Counted from the first letter of the stretch, positions 25,712 to 35,126 are shown. The stretch is DNA of 64,000 nucleotides from Clostridium sp. 1001271st1 H5 (GCF_005845215.1 NZ_SPHO01000004.1:1-64000); one strand, 5' to 3'. Numbers and translations are program-made. Notes: generated from the letters alone by a model not told the origin.

Positions 25712-26380
25712 ATGCACAATGCAGTTGTAATTAAGAGCAGCAAGGCAGGAATGACTGTCATTCTGGACCCTGACCTGCCCTTTGGCGAGCTTTTGGAGGC
25801 CATCGGGAAGAAGTTCAGGGAGAGCGCCCGTTTCTGGGGCTCTGTCCAGATGACCCTGACCCTGGAGGGCCGGGAACTGACTGCGGCCCAGGAATTTGCA
25901 ATTGTCGATACGATTACGAAGAATTCACAGATTGAGGTTCTCTGTCTTCTGGACACAGATGCGGAGCGGATTGAACGCTGTGAAAAAGCACTGAACGATA
26001 AGCTGATGGAGCTGAACTCCCAGACAGGGCAGTTCTACCGGGGTACGCTGAAGAGAGGGGACTGCCTGGAATCCGAGGCCAGCATCGTGGTCATAGGCAG
26101 TGTGGACCACGGGGCCAGGGTCACGGCCAAGGGCAATGTCATTGTACTGGGTGAATTAAAAGGTACGGTGACAGCCGGCGTGTCCGGCAATCCCCAGGCC
26201 GTTGTCATGGCCCTTGACATGGCTCCCCTGCAGATTCGCATTGGGGATTTGAGCAGCCGTTTCAACGAGAGAAACAAGCGTCTGGGGCGGGGACCCATGA
26301 TAGCCCTGGTGGAAGATGGGGCCATTGTTATGCGGTCTTTAAAAAAGTCATTCCTAAACAATATGTTAAATTTTGCTTAA
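25712..26380 (+). CDS. minC: Septum site-determining protein MinC
   Basis: A 222-aa MinC. The N-terminal FtsZ-antagonising domain (1-105) is followed by the right-handed beta-helix that binds MinD, with the signature GDCLESEASIVVIGSVDHGA, NVIVLGELKGTVTAG and LDMAPLQIRIG. It follows PBP2 by 21 nt with GAGGTG upstream. Length is normal. Confidence 0.96.
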   Translation: MHNAVVIKSSKAGMTVILDPDLPFGELLEAIGKKFRESARFWGSVQMTLTLEGRELTAAQEFAIVDTITKNSQIEVLCLLDTDAERIERCEKALNDKLMELNSQTGQFYRGTLKRGDCLESEASIVVIGSVDHGARVTAKGNVIVLGELKGTVTAGVSGNPQAVVMALDMAPLQIRIGDLSSRFNERNKRLGRGPMIALVEDGAIVMRSLKKSFLNNMLNFA

Positions 26381-26457
26381 TGCCAAAAAAATACTGGTAA
26401 ATTTACGAAATTTAATGTACAATAGGAAGGTAAAGTAATTTTCAGGAGGATTTCATC

Positions 26458-27249
26458 ATGAGCGAGGTCATTGTGATTACTTCTGGAAAAGGCGGGGTAG
26501 GCAAAACGACTACTTCTGCCAATGTGGGAACAGGACTGGCTATCCTGGGTAAGCGGGTAGTGCTGATTGATACAGATATCGGCCTGCGCAACCTGGACGT
26601 GGTCATGGGACTGGAAAACCGCATTGTCTACAATCTTGTAGACGTGGTGGAAGGCAACTGCCGTATGAAGCAGGCCCTGATAAGAGACAAAAGATACCCA
26701 AACCTATACCTTCTGCCTTCGGCCCAGACACGGGACAAGACATCCGTGAATCCGGAGCAGATGATAAAGCTGGTTGATGACCTGAGGGAAGAATTTGACT
26801 ACATACTGTTAGATTGTCCTGCAGGCATTGAGCAGGGATTTTACAATGCCATAGCCGGTGCTGACAGGGCACTGGTAGTCACGACGCCGGAAGTCTCGGC
26901 CATCCGCGACGCGGACCGTATCATCGGTCTTCTGGAACATGCGGAGATAGACGAGATTGACCTGATTGTCAACCGGATACGGGCCGACATGGTCCGCAGG
27001 GGCGACATGATGTCCTTAAGCGATGTGACGGACATTCTGGCAGTAAACATCATCGGAGCAGTGCCCGATGACGAGAACATCGTCATTTCCACCAACCAGG
27101 GAGAACCTCTGGTGGGTCTGGGCTCTACGGCCGGACAGGCTTATCTTGATATCTGCCGCAGGATACTGGGAGAGAGCATACCTATGACAAATCCCGGTGA
27201 GACGGAAACCTTTTTTGCCAGGCTGCGCGGAATACTTAAGAGAGCATAG
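26458..27249 (+). CDS. minD: Septum site-determining ATPase MinD
   Basis: A 263-aa MinD. The deviant Walker A GKGGVGKTT (Lys 11) starts the protein, followed by DTDIGLRNLDVVMGLENR and LLDCPAGIEQGF. The C-terminus ETFFARLRGILKRA is the amphipathic membrane-targeting helix. RBS AGGAGG is at 26444-26449. A TACAAT at 26418-26423 could be the -10 of an extra promoter, but its -35 is poor. Confidence 0.98.
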   Translation: MSEVIVITSGKGGVGKTTTSANVGTGLAILGKRVVLIDTDIGLRNLDVVMGLENRIVYNLVDVVEGNCRMKQALIRDKRYPNLYLLPSAQTRDKTSVNPEQMIKLVDDLREEFDYILLDCPAGIEQGFYNAIAGADRALVVTTPEVSAIRDADRIIGLLEHAEIDEIDLIVNRIRADMVRRGDMMSLSDVTDILAVNIIGAVPDDENIVISTNQGEPLVGLGSTAGQAYLDICRRILGESIPMTNPGETETFFARLRGILKRA

Positions 27250-27265
27250 AAGGGATGGTGTCAAG

Positions 27266-27550
27266 GTGAGATGGTTCCAGGGATTTCAAACCAGGCGTTC
27301 CGGAGAGACAGCTAAGATGCGGCTAAAGCTTTTGCTGGTATCCGATAAGGCAGGCTGCTCACCGGAGATGATACTGATGATAAAAGATGACGTGATACAC
27401 GCCATTTCCAAATATATGGAGATAGAAAAGGACAAAGTCCAGATACAGATGGATACGGACAGCGGTCCCCAAAAGGGCGGCTGTCAGGCACTGCCTGTGC
27501 TTCATGCCAACATACCGATTCGTTCCATATCGAACAAGGGGCTTTATTAA
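27266..27550 (+). CDS. minE: Cell division topological specificity factor MinE
   Basis: A 94-aa MinE. The N-terminal MinD-displacing part (RRSGETAKMRLKLLLVSDKA) and the alpha/beta dimer domain (MILMIKDDVIHAISKYMEI, then DKVQIQM) are standard. The start is GTG 27266 (AGGGA 10 nt upstream), 16 nt after minD; the open frame extends further up inside minD without an RBS. minE together with minCD indicates an oscillating E. coli-type Min system instead of DivIVA-only control. Confidence 0.93.
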   Translation: MRWFQGFQTRRSGETAKMRLKLLLVSDKAGCSPEMILMIKDDVIHAISKYMEIEKDKVQIQMDTDSGPQKGGCQALPVLHANIPIRSISNKGLY

Positions 27551-27552
27551 AT

Positions 27553-28674
27553 ATGTTTTTGGATTATGATTTCAGACATTTTAATTTTCGGCTGATATTT
27601 TATATGATTGTACTCAACGTCATCGGTGTGCTGGTTATACGCAGCGCAACGAATATGAACGCAGATGCGGTCAACAAGCAGCTTTTAGGAGTGTTCATAG
27701 GACTGGCTGTGGCCATTGGTCTTTCCCTGGTGGATTACCACAAAATCCTGAATTTCAGTACCCTTATATACGGCCTGTGTATTTCAAGCCTTGTGGCCGT
27801 ACTGATTTGGGGCAATGTGGTGAACAACGCCAGGCGGTGGATTGAAGTTCCCGGCATCGGCCAGCTCCAGCCATCGGAATTTGTCAAGATTGGCCTTATT
27901 ATAACCTTTTCCTGGTATTTCATGAAATACCAGGAAAAGATTAACCAGGTCAGCACCGTGGCCATAGCAGCCCTGCTGTTTGCCATACCGGCAGCGCTGA
28001 TATTTGAACAGCCGAATCTGTCTACCTGTCTTGTGATTATGGTAATGGTACTGGGAATCGTATTTGCAAGCGGCATAAGCTATAAGTGGATTGCAGGAAC
28101 CCTGGCTGTTACCATACCCGTAATGGCCACCTTTGTCTACCTGCTGCTTCACGGTATGATTCCATTCATAAAGGATTATCAGGCAGGACGTATCCTGGCC
28201 TGGTTCTATCCTGACCAGTATGGAGAGGCCCGTTATCAGCAGAACAATTCCATCATTGCCATCGGTTCAGGCCAGTTAAAGGGTAAAGGGCTTTTTAATA
28301 CCACCATAGCCTCTGTCAAGAACGGTAATTTCCTGTCAGAGGAGCAGACAGACTTCATTTTTGCCGTGATTGGCGAGGAACTGGGATTTATAGGCTGTGT
28401 GGTGGTTATCGCCTTATTTTTATTGATAATTTATGAATGTCTTATGATGGCTGCAAGGGCCAGGGATTTATCCGGCCGCCTCATCTGTGTGGGCATGGCA
28501 ACACTGATTGCGTTCCAGGCATTTGCCAACATCGCTGTTGCCACAGGTATCTTTCCCAATACAGGGCTTCCGCTTCCGTTCATCAGTTTCGGAAGCAGCT
28601 CTTTAATCAGTATCTTCATGGGAATAGGGCTGGTGCTCAATGTGGGGCTTCAGAGAGAAACAAGACATATCTAA
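27553..28674 (+). CDS. rodA: RodA/FtsW-family peptidoglycan glycosyltransferase
   Basis: A 373-aa SEDS protein with about ten membrane helices. Family marks are RRWIEVPGIGQLQPSEFVKI and, in the extracellular loop, EEQTDFIFAVIGEELGF with the essential Asp; GLPLPFISFGSSSLI near the end is the classic SEDS signature. Linkage to mreCD, PBP2 and min genes favours RodA over FtsW. It starts 2 nt after minE. Confidence 0.93.
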   Translation: MFLDYDFRHFNFRLIFYMIVLNVIGVLVIRSATNMNADAVNKQLLGVFIGLAVAIGLSLVDYHKILNFSTLIYGLCISSLVAVLIWGNVVNNARRWIEVPGIGQLQPSEFVKIGLIITFSWYFMKYQEKINQVSTVAIAALLFAIPAALIFEQPNLSTCLVIMVMVLGIVFASGISYKWIAGTLAVTIPVMATFVYLLLHGMIPFIKDYQAGRILAWFYPDQYGEARYQQNNSIIAIGSGQLKGKGLFNTTIASVKNGNFLSEEQTDFIFAVIGEELGFIGCVVVIALFLLIIYECLMMAARARDLSGRLICVGMATLIAFQAFANIAVATGIFPNTGLPLPFISFGSSSLISIFMGIGLVLNVGLQRETRHI

Positions 28675-28695
28675 TCCAAGGAGGGTTAATTTAAT

Positions 28696-29091
28696 ATGAC
28701 AATTGGTTTGATTGCACATGACGCAAAAAAGAAACTTATGCAGAACTTCTGCATCGCATACAGAGGAATTCTCAGCAAGAACACACTGTATGCAACAGGC
28801 ACCACAGGCCGTCTGATTGAAGAGGTGGCTAATCTTAACATCCACAAATATCTGGCCGGACATCTGGGCGGCATGCAGCAGATGGCGGCTCAGATAGAGC
28901 ACAATGAAATGGATTTGGTCATCTTTTTGCGTGACCCGCAGAATCCGAAATCACATGAGCCGGATGTAAACGATGTGGTCCGCCTGTGTGATATCTACAA
29001 TATCCCCCTTGCCACCAACCTGGCGTCTGCCGAGCTGCTCATCAAGGCGCTTGACAGAGGCGATATGGAATGGCGAGAGGTAGTCAGGTAA
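28696..29091 (+). CDS. mgsA: Methylglyoxal synthase
   Basis: A 131-aa MgsA converting dihydroxyacetone phosphate to methylglyoxal. The phosphate-binding TGTTG loop and the catalytic region LVIFLRDPQNPKSHEPDVND (catalytic Asp in LRDP) are intact, followed by NIPLATNLASAELLI. RBS AAGGAGGG precedes ATG 28696. Its last base is shared with the start of the next gene. Location after rodA is frequent in Firmicutes. Confidence 0.96.
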   Translation: MTIGLIAHDAKKKLMQNFCIAYRGILSKNTLYATGTTGRLIEEVANLNIHKYLAGHLGGMQQMAAQIEHNEMDLVIFLRDPQNPKSHEPDVNDVVRLCDIYNIPLATNLASAELLIKALDRGDMEWREVVR

Positions 29092-30068
29092 TGAAGGCAG
29101 TACGGACGCGCAGCTTTCTGTGCGCGCTTCTTCTGGGGGCTGTCGCCCTTTCCACTACGGGCTGTCTTTCAGGTATTAAGGAACCTTACAGCCTGGAAGA
29201 ACGAATCCCGGTCATGGAGGACAGCCTGTCCCGGACCGTGCGCTATGCAGACGGTTTTGCTTCGGATTTATGTGTGGTAGAGGATGAAGGCAGCTTTGAC
29301 AGCAATTATGTGACATCGGAGGCAGCTGCCCTTTTTGATGTCAGTGACAGGGAAACACTCTACAGCAAGGAAGCCTTTGAACGGCTGTATCCGGCCAGCA
29401 TCACCAAGGTGATGACGGCTCTTGTGGCCATTAAAAACGGCGATTTAAACTCCCGGGTGGTTGTGACGGATGATGCTGTCATCACGGAATCCGGGGCCAC
29501 CCTGTGCGGTATTGAACCGGGCGATACCCTGACACTGGAACAGCTTTTATACGGGCTCATGCTTCCTTCGGGCAATGATGCAGGCGCTGCCATTGCAGTG
29601 CATATTGCGGGCAGCATTGATAAGTTTGCAGACATGATGAACCAGGAGGCTGCCAGTCTGGGAGCAACCGGAACTCACTTTGTGAACCCTCACGGGCTCA
29701 ACAATCCGGACCATTATACCACGGCCTACGACCTGTACCTTATTTTCAATGAGGCTCTTAAATATCCGGTTTTCCGGCAGATTGTGGGGACCACGTCCTA
29801 CACGGCCAACTACCATGACAAGGACAGCCAGGCCGTCACCAAGACATGGAAGGGCGGAAACTGGTTCATGACAAGGGAGCGGGAGACACCGGACGGCCTG
29901 ACCGTATTCGGGGGAAAGACAGGCACTACCCAGGCAGCCGGCTATTGTCTCATCATGGCTACCAGGGACCGGGATGATAAAGAATATATATCTGTTGTAC
30001 TGAAATCAGACAGCCGTTCCGGCCTATATGATAATATGACAAATATAATTTCTAAAATCGTCAAATAG
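29091..30068 (+). CDS. D-alanyl-D-alanine carboxypeptidase (S11 family)
   Basis: A 325-aa low-molecular-weight PBP. The catalytic motifs are SITK (Ser 103, Lys 106), SGN and KTGTTQ. The N-terminus has a hydrophobic stretch ending in TTGC, a plausible but non-ideal lipobox, so it is a lipoprotein or anchored enzyme. It lacks the usual C-terminal beta domain and amphipathic anchor of DacA. It trims pentapeptides. The start ATG 29091 overlaps the mgsA stop (taatga), showing coupling to the elongasome operon. Confidence 0.92.
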   Translation: MKAVRTRSFLCALLLGAVALSTTGCLSGIKEPYSLEERIPVMEDSLSRTVRYADGFASDLCVVEDEGSFDSNYVTSEAAALFDVSDRETLYSKEAFERLYPASITKVMTALVAIKNGDLNSRVVVTDDAVITESGATLCGIEPGDTLTLEQLLYGLMLPSGNDAGAAIAVHIAGSIDKFADMMNQEAASLGATGTHFVNPHGLNNPDHYTTAYDLYLIFNEALKYPVFRQIVGTTSYTANYHDKDSQAVTKTWKGGNWFMTRERETPDGLTVFGGKTGTTQAAGYCLIMATRDRDDKEYISVVLKSDSRSGLYDNMTNIISKIVK

Positions 30069-30071
30069 TGA

Positions 30072-30100
30072 TTGCGCTTTCTATGAATTTATACTATAAT
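30072..30100 (+). promoter_or_regulatory. Promoter of the P-loop protein gene
   Basis: TTGCGC (30072-30077), 17-bp spacer, TATAAT (30095-30100), directly downstream of the carboxypeptidase gene. Confidence 0.6.
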
Positions 30101-30157
30101 TAGAGTAATCTTAATTGATTTTTTATACAACATATATAACTCAAGGAGGAGATTGGT

Positions 30158-30577
30158 ATGGTTCAGATTATTGCAGGAAAAAAAGGTAAAGGTAAGACCA
30201 AACATCTGTTAGATATGGCCAATGCAGCAATCAAGGGGGCCAACGGCACTGTCGTATATCTGGATAAGAGTGCCCAGCATATGTATGAATTAAACAACAA
30301 GATTCGTCTCATTAATGTCAATGAATTCCCACTTACAAACAGCGATGGATTTTTAGGATTTATCTGCGGTATTATCTCCCAGGACCACGATTTGGAGACC
30401 ATGTACCTGGATAGCTTTTTAAAGCTGTCATGCCTGGAGGGAGCCGACATTTCTGATACATATATGACATTGAAAAATATCGGTGAAAAGTACCATATAA
30501 CCTTTGTGTTAAGTATTTCCATGGACGCTGCGGAGCTTCCTGAGTGTGCCAAGGGCGATGTGATTATTTCATTGTAA
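30158..30577 (+). CDS. Small P-loop protein of unknown function
   Basis: A 139-aa protein with an N-terminal Walker A-like GKKGKGKTKH (residues 7-16) and an alternating beta/alpha pattern to the end (GTVVYLDKSAQHMYEL, VLSISMDAAELP). Half the length of a typical RecA or AAA core, it may be a minimal nucleotide-binding domain. It has AAGGAGGAG upstream and its own promoter and terminator. I do not recognise a characterised relative; its position between min/rod and sepF clusters suggests an envelope or division link. Confidence 0.75.
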   Translation: MVQIIAGKKGKGKTKHLLDMANAAIKGANGTVVYLDKSAQHMYELNNKIRLINVNEFPLTNSDGFLGFICGIISQDHDLETMYLDSFLKLSCLEGADISDTYMTLKNIGEKYHITFVLSISMDAAELPECAKGDVIISL

Positions 30578-30615
30578 TGATACATTTTCTGTGATAAAAT
30601 ACAGACAGGACTTAT

Positions 30616-30666
30616 GGGCTGCCAACCTGCTGGGATTAAAATGCCTGGTATGGAGGGCAGCTTTTT
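30616..30666 (+). terminator. Terminator after the P-loop gene
   Basis: GGGCTGCC (30616-30623) pairs with GGGCAGCT (30655-30662 region), with further internal pairing (CCTGC..GCCTGG), followed by TTTTT. Confidence 0.55.
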
Positions 30667-30705
30667 GTGAAGTGATGTGTATTTTGTAAAAGGAGGCCTG
30701 GTTTC

Positions 30706-32106
30706 ATGGCCAAAAAGAAAAACAAAAAAGTTATACGTTACCGCAGGCCTCTCAACATCAACGTGGGAATGATTATCTTCTTTATCATATTTATATACCT
30801 GGTTTTCAGCGTCTATACGTACCTGAAGCGGGAGAAGATTCAGTTCTATGAGGTGGTGGCCGGCGGAATTGTCAACAACCGAATCTACAACGGTCTGATT
30901 CTCCGTGAGGAGCAGGTGCGGACAGCAGACCGTTCCGGCTATATCAACTATTATCTGCGGGAAGGCAAGCGTGCTTCCGTGGGAAGCCGCATTTATTCCC
31001 TGGATGAGACAGGAAACCTGGAGGCGCTGTTAAAAGAGAACGCCGAGGAGGGTACATCCCTTTCCGATGACAGCTTATCGGACCTGAAAAAACAGCTTAC
31101 ATCCTTTGTTCTGTCCTTCCAGAACCAGGATTTCGGGACCATCTACGACGCCAGGATTTCCCTGGATGCCTCAGTGATGGAGTATTCCAGTTTCAGCACA
31201 CTGGACCAGCTGGACAAGCTGGCGGAGCAGTCAGGGGCTGTATTTGAGCAGGTCCGCTCCGATGTATCCGGCGTGGTATCCTACGGCATTGATTCCTTTG
31301 AATCCATGACAACGTCAGACGTGGATGCCGCTGATTTTGACCGGAGCACCTACGTAAAGACAGTACATAAATCCGGGGACCTGATTGACAGCGGCTCCCC
31401 TGCCTATAAAATTGTTACCTCGGAAAAATGGTCCATTGTGTTTCCGCTGAGCGACGAGGATGCAGCCCTTTATAATGACAAGACCACCTTGCGGGTCCTG
31501 TTCCGCGACGATTCCCTCAGCACACCGGCCGCCTATTCCTCCTTTACGGGAAAGGACGGGGCTGCCTATGGAAAACTGGATTTTTCAAAATATATGGAAC
31601 AGTTTATCTCAGACCGCTTTGTGGATTTTGAGATAAAAGTAGATAAGGCCGACGGTCTCAAGATTCCTGTCAGTGCGGTAACGGACAAGAGCTTTTATCT
31701 CATACCTCTGGAATACATGACCCAGGGCGGCGATTCCTCAGAGGATGGTTTTTATAAGGAAGTTTATACGGAAAACGGCACATCCATTGTATTCGTTCCC
31801 ACAACGGTCTACTATTCGGACGATGAATTCTATTACGTGGACATGGGTGAAGAAAACGGCTTTAAAGCAGGGGATTACGTGGTCAGGCCCGAATCATCGG
31901 ACCGCTACCAGATTGGAAGGACTGCTTCCCTGAAGGGTGTTTACAATATTAATAAGGGCTATACTATTTTTAAACAAATTGATATACTGGATTCCAACAG
32001 CGAATATTATACTGTGCGGAAGAACATGAAATACGGCTTGTCCGTGTACGACCATATCGTTCTGGATGCCTCCATGGTGGAGGAAGGACAGCTGCTGTAC
32101 CAGTAA
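30706..32106 (+). CDS. HlyD-like membrane-anchored protein of the sepF cluster
   Basis: A 466-aa bitopic protein. A basic N-terminus precedes one membrane helix (about 24-42, MIIFFIIFIYLVFSVYTYL), then an extracytoplasmic region resembling HlyD/MFP adaptors, with biotinyl-like halves (EVVAGGIVNNRIYNGLILR and DVSGVVSYGIDSFE). A beta-rich C-terminal part follows. No ABC transporter or efflux pump gene is adjacent, so 'efflux adaptor' may be misleading. It precedes yggS and sepF by 14 nt and is probably co-transcribed; a role in envelope assembly is inferred from that. Confidence 0.75.
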   Translation: MAKKKNKKVIRYRRPLNINVGMIIFFIIFIYLVFSVYTYLKREKIQFYEVVAGGIVNNRIYNGLILREEQVRTADRSGYINYYLREGKRASVGSRIYSLDETGNLEALLKENAEEGTSLSDDSLSDLKKQLTSFVLSFQNQDFGTIYDARISLDASVMEYSSFSTLDQLDKLAEQSGAVFEQVRSDVSGVVSYGIDSFESMTTSDVDAADFDRSTYVKTVHKSGDLIDSGSPAYKIVTSEKWSIVFPLSDEDAALYNDKTTLRVLFRDDSLSTPAAYSSFTGKDGAAYGKLDFSKYMEQFISDRFVDFEIKVDKADGLKIPVSAVTDKSFYLIPLEYMTQGGDSSEDGFYKEVYTENGTSIVFVPTTVYYSDDEFYYVDMGEENGFKAGDYVVRPESSDRYQIGRTASLKGVYNINKGYTIFKQIDILDSNSEYYTVRKNMKYGLSVYDHIVLDASMVEEGQLLYQ

Positions 32107-32120
32107 GGGAGGAAAACAAT

Positions 32121-32801
32121 ATGATAAAAAATCAGCTGGAAGAAGTAAGAAAACATATTGAAGATGCCTGCCGCAGGGCGGGGAGAAATCCTGAGGAAGT
32201 GACGCTCATCGCAGTCAGCAAGACAAAACCCATTCCCATGCTTATGGAAGCATATGATGGGGGAGCCAGGGATTTTGGTGAGAACAAGGTACAGGAAATA
32301 CTGAACAAAAAGCCGGAGCTTCCGGAAGATATCCGCTGGCACATGATAGGACATCTGCAGCGCAACAAGGTCCATCAGGTCATTGACAAGGCAGTGCTGA
32401 TTCACTCCGTGGATTCAATCCGCCTGGCCCGGCAGATTGAGACAGATGCGGCAAAGCTGGGACTGGATGTTGACATCCTTCTGGAGGTCAATGTGGCCCG
32501 GGAGGAGAGCAAATACGGGTTCCTTATGGAAGAGGTGGAGGACGCCATTATGCAGATTAAGGATTTCCCTCATGTGCATATAAAAGGGCTTATGACAATT
32601 GCGCCTTTTGTAGATAATCCAGAGGAAAATCGTGGAATTTTTAAAAAATTATTTGAATTTGCTGTTGACATAGGTGGCAAAAACATTGATAATGTTACTA
32701 TGAGTGTGCTCTCAATGGGAATGACTGGGGATTATGAGGTTGCCATTGAAGAAGGAGCGACCATGGTCAGGGTCGGCACCGGTATTTTCGGTGCACGATA
32801 A
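32121..32801 (+). CDS. PLP homeostasis protein YggS/YlmE
   Basis: A 226-aa COG0325 PLP-binding protein of alanine-racemase-like TIM-barrel fold. The PLP lysine is in AVSKTKP (Lys 34); FGENKVQE, GHLQRNK and SMGMTGDYE are family signatures. It buffers pyridoxal phosphate and does not act on an amino acid. It lies upstream of sepF, as in the ylmEF arrangement of Firmicutes. Confidence 0.96.
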   Translation: MIKNQLEEVRKHIEDACRRAGRNPEEVTLIAVSKTKPIPMLMEAYDGGARDFGENKVQEILNKKPELPEDIRWHMIGHLQRNKVHQVIDKAVLIHSVDSIRLARQIETDAAKLGLDVDILLEVNVAREESKYGFLMEEVEDAIMQIKDFPHVHIKGLMTIAPFVDNPEENRGIFKKLFEFAVDIGGKNIDNVTMSVLSMGMTGDYEVAIEEGATMVRVGTGIFGAR

Positions 32802-32848
32802 GGTGTTTTCCCCGGTAAGCACTGCATATAGAGATTGGAGAGTGTAAG

Positions 32849-33358
32849 ATGAGTCTGTTAGGTAAGTTAATGGATACCATGAGATTAAATCCTGATGAGG
32901 AAGAGGATGATTACTACCTGGACGATGACTTTGAAGAGGAGGCCCCGCGCAAGGGACTGTTCTCAAAGAAGAATACGGAATATGACGATGAAGAGGAGCA
33001 GGACAAGCCCCGGTTTTTAGGAAGATCCAATCCCAAAGTAGTACCTATGAGACGCAGCATGGAAGTGACGATGATTAAACCCACATCCATGGAGGATTCC
33101 AGAGACATCTGTGATTACCTTCTGGCTGGCAAGGCAGTGGTACTGAATATGGAGGGTATACATACAGAAGTGGCTCAGAGAATCATAGATTTTACATCGG
33201 GAGCCACCTATTCCATGAACGGCAATCTGCAGAAGATATCCAATTATATCTTCATCGCAACACCTGATTCCGTGGAACTGTCCGGGGATTTCCAGGACAT
33301 CCTGGCCGCAGGCAGCGCCATGGGCATGGATGTCTCAGGACTTAATATCCATCTGTAA
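32849..33358 (+). CDS. sepF: Cell division protein SepF
   Basis: A 169-aa SepF. The N-terminal amphipathic membrane helix (LLGKLMDTMRLN) is followed by a long acidic linker (residues about 15-65) and the ring-forming domain (MVIKPTS-like MIKPTSMEDSRDICDYLLAGKAVVLN... RIIDFTSGATY). It tethers FtsZ to the membrane. It follows yggS by 47 nt. ylmG and ylmH, which usually follow, are absent. Confidence 0.96.
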   Translation: MSLLGKLMDTMRLNPDEEEDDYYLDDDFEEEAPRKGLFSKKNTEYDDEEEQDKPRFLGRSNPKVVPMRRSMEVTMIKPTSMEDSRDICDYLLAGKAVVLNMEGIHTEVAQRIIDFTSGATYSMNGNLQKISNYIFIATPDSVELSGDFQDILAAGSAMGMDVSGLNIHL

Positions 33359-33399
33359 TCTACAAGGAAAAAAGAGGTCCCCGCAGGGGGACAAGTATG

Positions 33400-33430
33400 C
33401 GGCAGACCTGGTGTGTCTGCCGATTTGTTG
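33400..33430 (+). terminator. Terminator after sepF
   Basis: CGGCAGAC (33400-33407), 7-nt loop, GTCTGCCG (33415-33422), followed by a T-rich ATTTGTTGT. A second hairpin, GTCCCC-GCA-GGGGGAC, lies just upstream (33377-33392). Confidence 0.6.
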
Positions 33431-33456
33431 TATAAAATATCGAGGAGGAAACCGGC

Positions 33457-34551
33457 ATGGCTGACAGGATAAATGTATGCAGGGATGGGAAGGATATCTA
33501 CGATATTGTGCTTGCCCAGTCCTTTGAAGGATTAAAGGAGGCTGTATCCCGCCTTCCTGTTAAGGAACACAAGATTTGTATTGTAACGGATTCCAATGTG
33601 GCGCCTCTGTATCTGGAGGAGGTCCGCTCCATTCTGTCCGGATGCTGCAAGGCTGTTACAGTCTTTACCTTCCCCGCCGGGGAGGAGAACAAACACCTGG
33701 ACACGGTGCGGAATCTGTACGAGCACCTGATTCTGGAGCATTTTGACAGAAAGGATATGCTGGCTGCTTTGGGCGGAGGCGTGGTCGGTGATTTGTGCGG
33801 TTTCGGAGCCGCCACCTACCTCAGGGGCATTGACTTTATTCAGATTCCAACCACCCTGCTTTCCCAGGTGGATTCCAGCATCGGCGGCAAGACCGGCGTG
33901 GATTTCGACGCCTATAAGAACATGGTAGGCGCATTCCACATGCCCAAGCTGGTTTATGCAAACCTGAGCACCCTTTTAACCCTTCCTGAGGAACAGTTTT
34001 CCTCCGGCATGGGGGAGGTGGTAAAGCACGGTCTGATTAAGAACAGGGAGTATTACCAGTGGCTGAAGGAAAACCGCCAGGGCATTGCTGCCAGGAATCT
34101 GGATTTGTGCCAGGCCATGGTTTACGGGAGCTGTATGATTAAAAAGCATGTGGTGGAGCAGGACCCCACGGAACAGGGGGAGAGGGCTCTTCTTAACTTC
34201 GGCCATACCCTGGGCCATGCAGTTGAAAAGCTGGAGAATTTCACCATGCACCATGGCCACTGCGTGGGCCTGGGCTGTATTGCGGCAGCTCGGATATCCC
34301 AGCTCAGGGGCATGATTACTGCAGAAGAGGCAGAGGATATCAGAAACACCTTTCTTTCCTTCGGGATTCCTGCCGCAGCGCCGGGTCTTGCCTGGGAACA
34401 GGTCCTTATGACCACCCGGAGTGATAAAAAGATGGATGCCGGCGTCATCCGTTTTGTCCTGCTTAAGTCCATTGGTCAGGCCTATGTGGACAAGACTGTC
34501 ACGGCAGATGAGATGAAGGCTGGCTTTGATGTGATAGGAGGACAGGCATAA
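33457..34551 (+). CDS. aroB: 3-dehydroquinate synthase
   Basis: A 364-aa AroB, second step of the shikimate pathway. The NAD site GGGVVGDLCGFGAATYLRG and IPTTLLSQVDSSIGGKTGVD, plus the zinc-binding histidines (FGHTLGHAVE, HGHCVGLG), are present. RBS CGAGGAGG is at 33441-33448. Its stop overlaps the start of lspA by one base, so the two are coupled despite unrelated functions. Confidence 0.97.
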   Translation: MADRINVCRDGKDIYDIVLAQSFEGLKEAVSRLPVKEHKICIVTDSNVAPLYLEEVRSILSGCCKAVTVFTFPAGEENKHLDTVRNLYEHLILEHFDRKDMLAALGGGVVGDLCGFGAATYLRGIDFIQIPTTLLSQVDSSIGGKTGVDFDAYKNMVGAFHMPKLVYANLSTLLTLPEEQFSSGMGEVVKHGLIKNREYYQWLKENRQGIAARNLDLCQAMVYGSCMIKKHVVEQDPTEQGERALLNFGHTLGHAVEKLENFTMHHGHCVGLGCIAAARISQLRGMITAEEAEDIRNTFLSFGIPAAAPGLAWEQVLMTTRSDKKMDAGVIRFVLLKSIGQAYVDKTVTADEMKAGFDVIGGQA

Positions 34552-35060
34552 TGACAAAACAGAAGCAATCCCTGATTATCAGCTTCCTGATTGGCTTCGT
34601 CATCCTGGTGGGACTGGACCAGTGGACCAAGGGACTGGTCGTCCAATCCTTAAAGGGGCAGAAGCCTTTTGTCATCTGGAATGGTGTATTCGAGTTCTAC
34701 TATTCGGAGAACAGGGGCGCTGCATTCGGGATGATGCAGGAGAAGCAGCTCTTCTTCTTTCTCATTGCAGTCCTTGTGCTGGGCGCAGTGGCTTATCTCA
34801 TATGGAAGATGCCGCCGGAGGGCAGGTACCGCCCCCTGGCTGTATGCCTGATGATGATAAGCGCAGGCGCTGTGGGAAATATGATTGACCGGGTCAGCCA
34901 GGGATATGTGGTGGATTTTCTGTATTTTAAACTGATTAATTTTCCTATTTTCAATGTGGCGGACTGTTATGTCACTGTGGGAGCTGCCTGCCTTGTGTTT
35001 TTAATCATGTTTTATTACAAGGACGAGGACATGGCATGTTTCTCATTTAAAAGACATTAA
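34551..35060 (+). CDS. lspA: Signal peptidase II
   Basis: A 169-aa prolipoprotein signal peptidase with four membrane helices. The catalytic aspartates are in GNMIDRVSQGYVVDFL and FNVADCYVTVG; NRGAAFGM is another conserved box. ATG 34551 overlaps the aroB stop (taatg). It processes lipoproteins such as the solute-binding protein encoded at 59037-60452. Confidence 0.97.
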   Translation: MTKQKQSLIISFLIGFVILVGLDQWTKGLVVQSLKGQKPFVIWNGVFEFYYSENRGAAFGMMQEKQLFFFLIAVLVLGAVAYLIWKMPPEGRYRPLAVCLMMISAGAVGNMIDRVSQGYVVDFLYFKLINFPIFNVADCYVTVGAACLVFLIMFYYKDEDMACFSFKRH

Positions 35061-35126
35061 CAGGCGTAGCAGCAGTAACATTGCCAGACAAATCACCAAT
35101 ATCATCAGACAGGAGGACATATCCCT

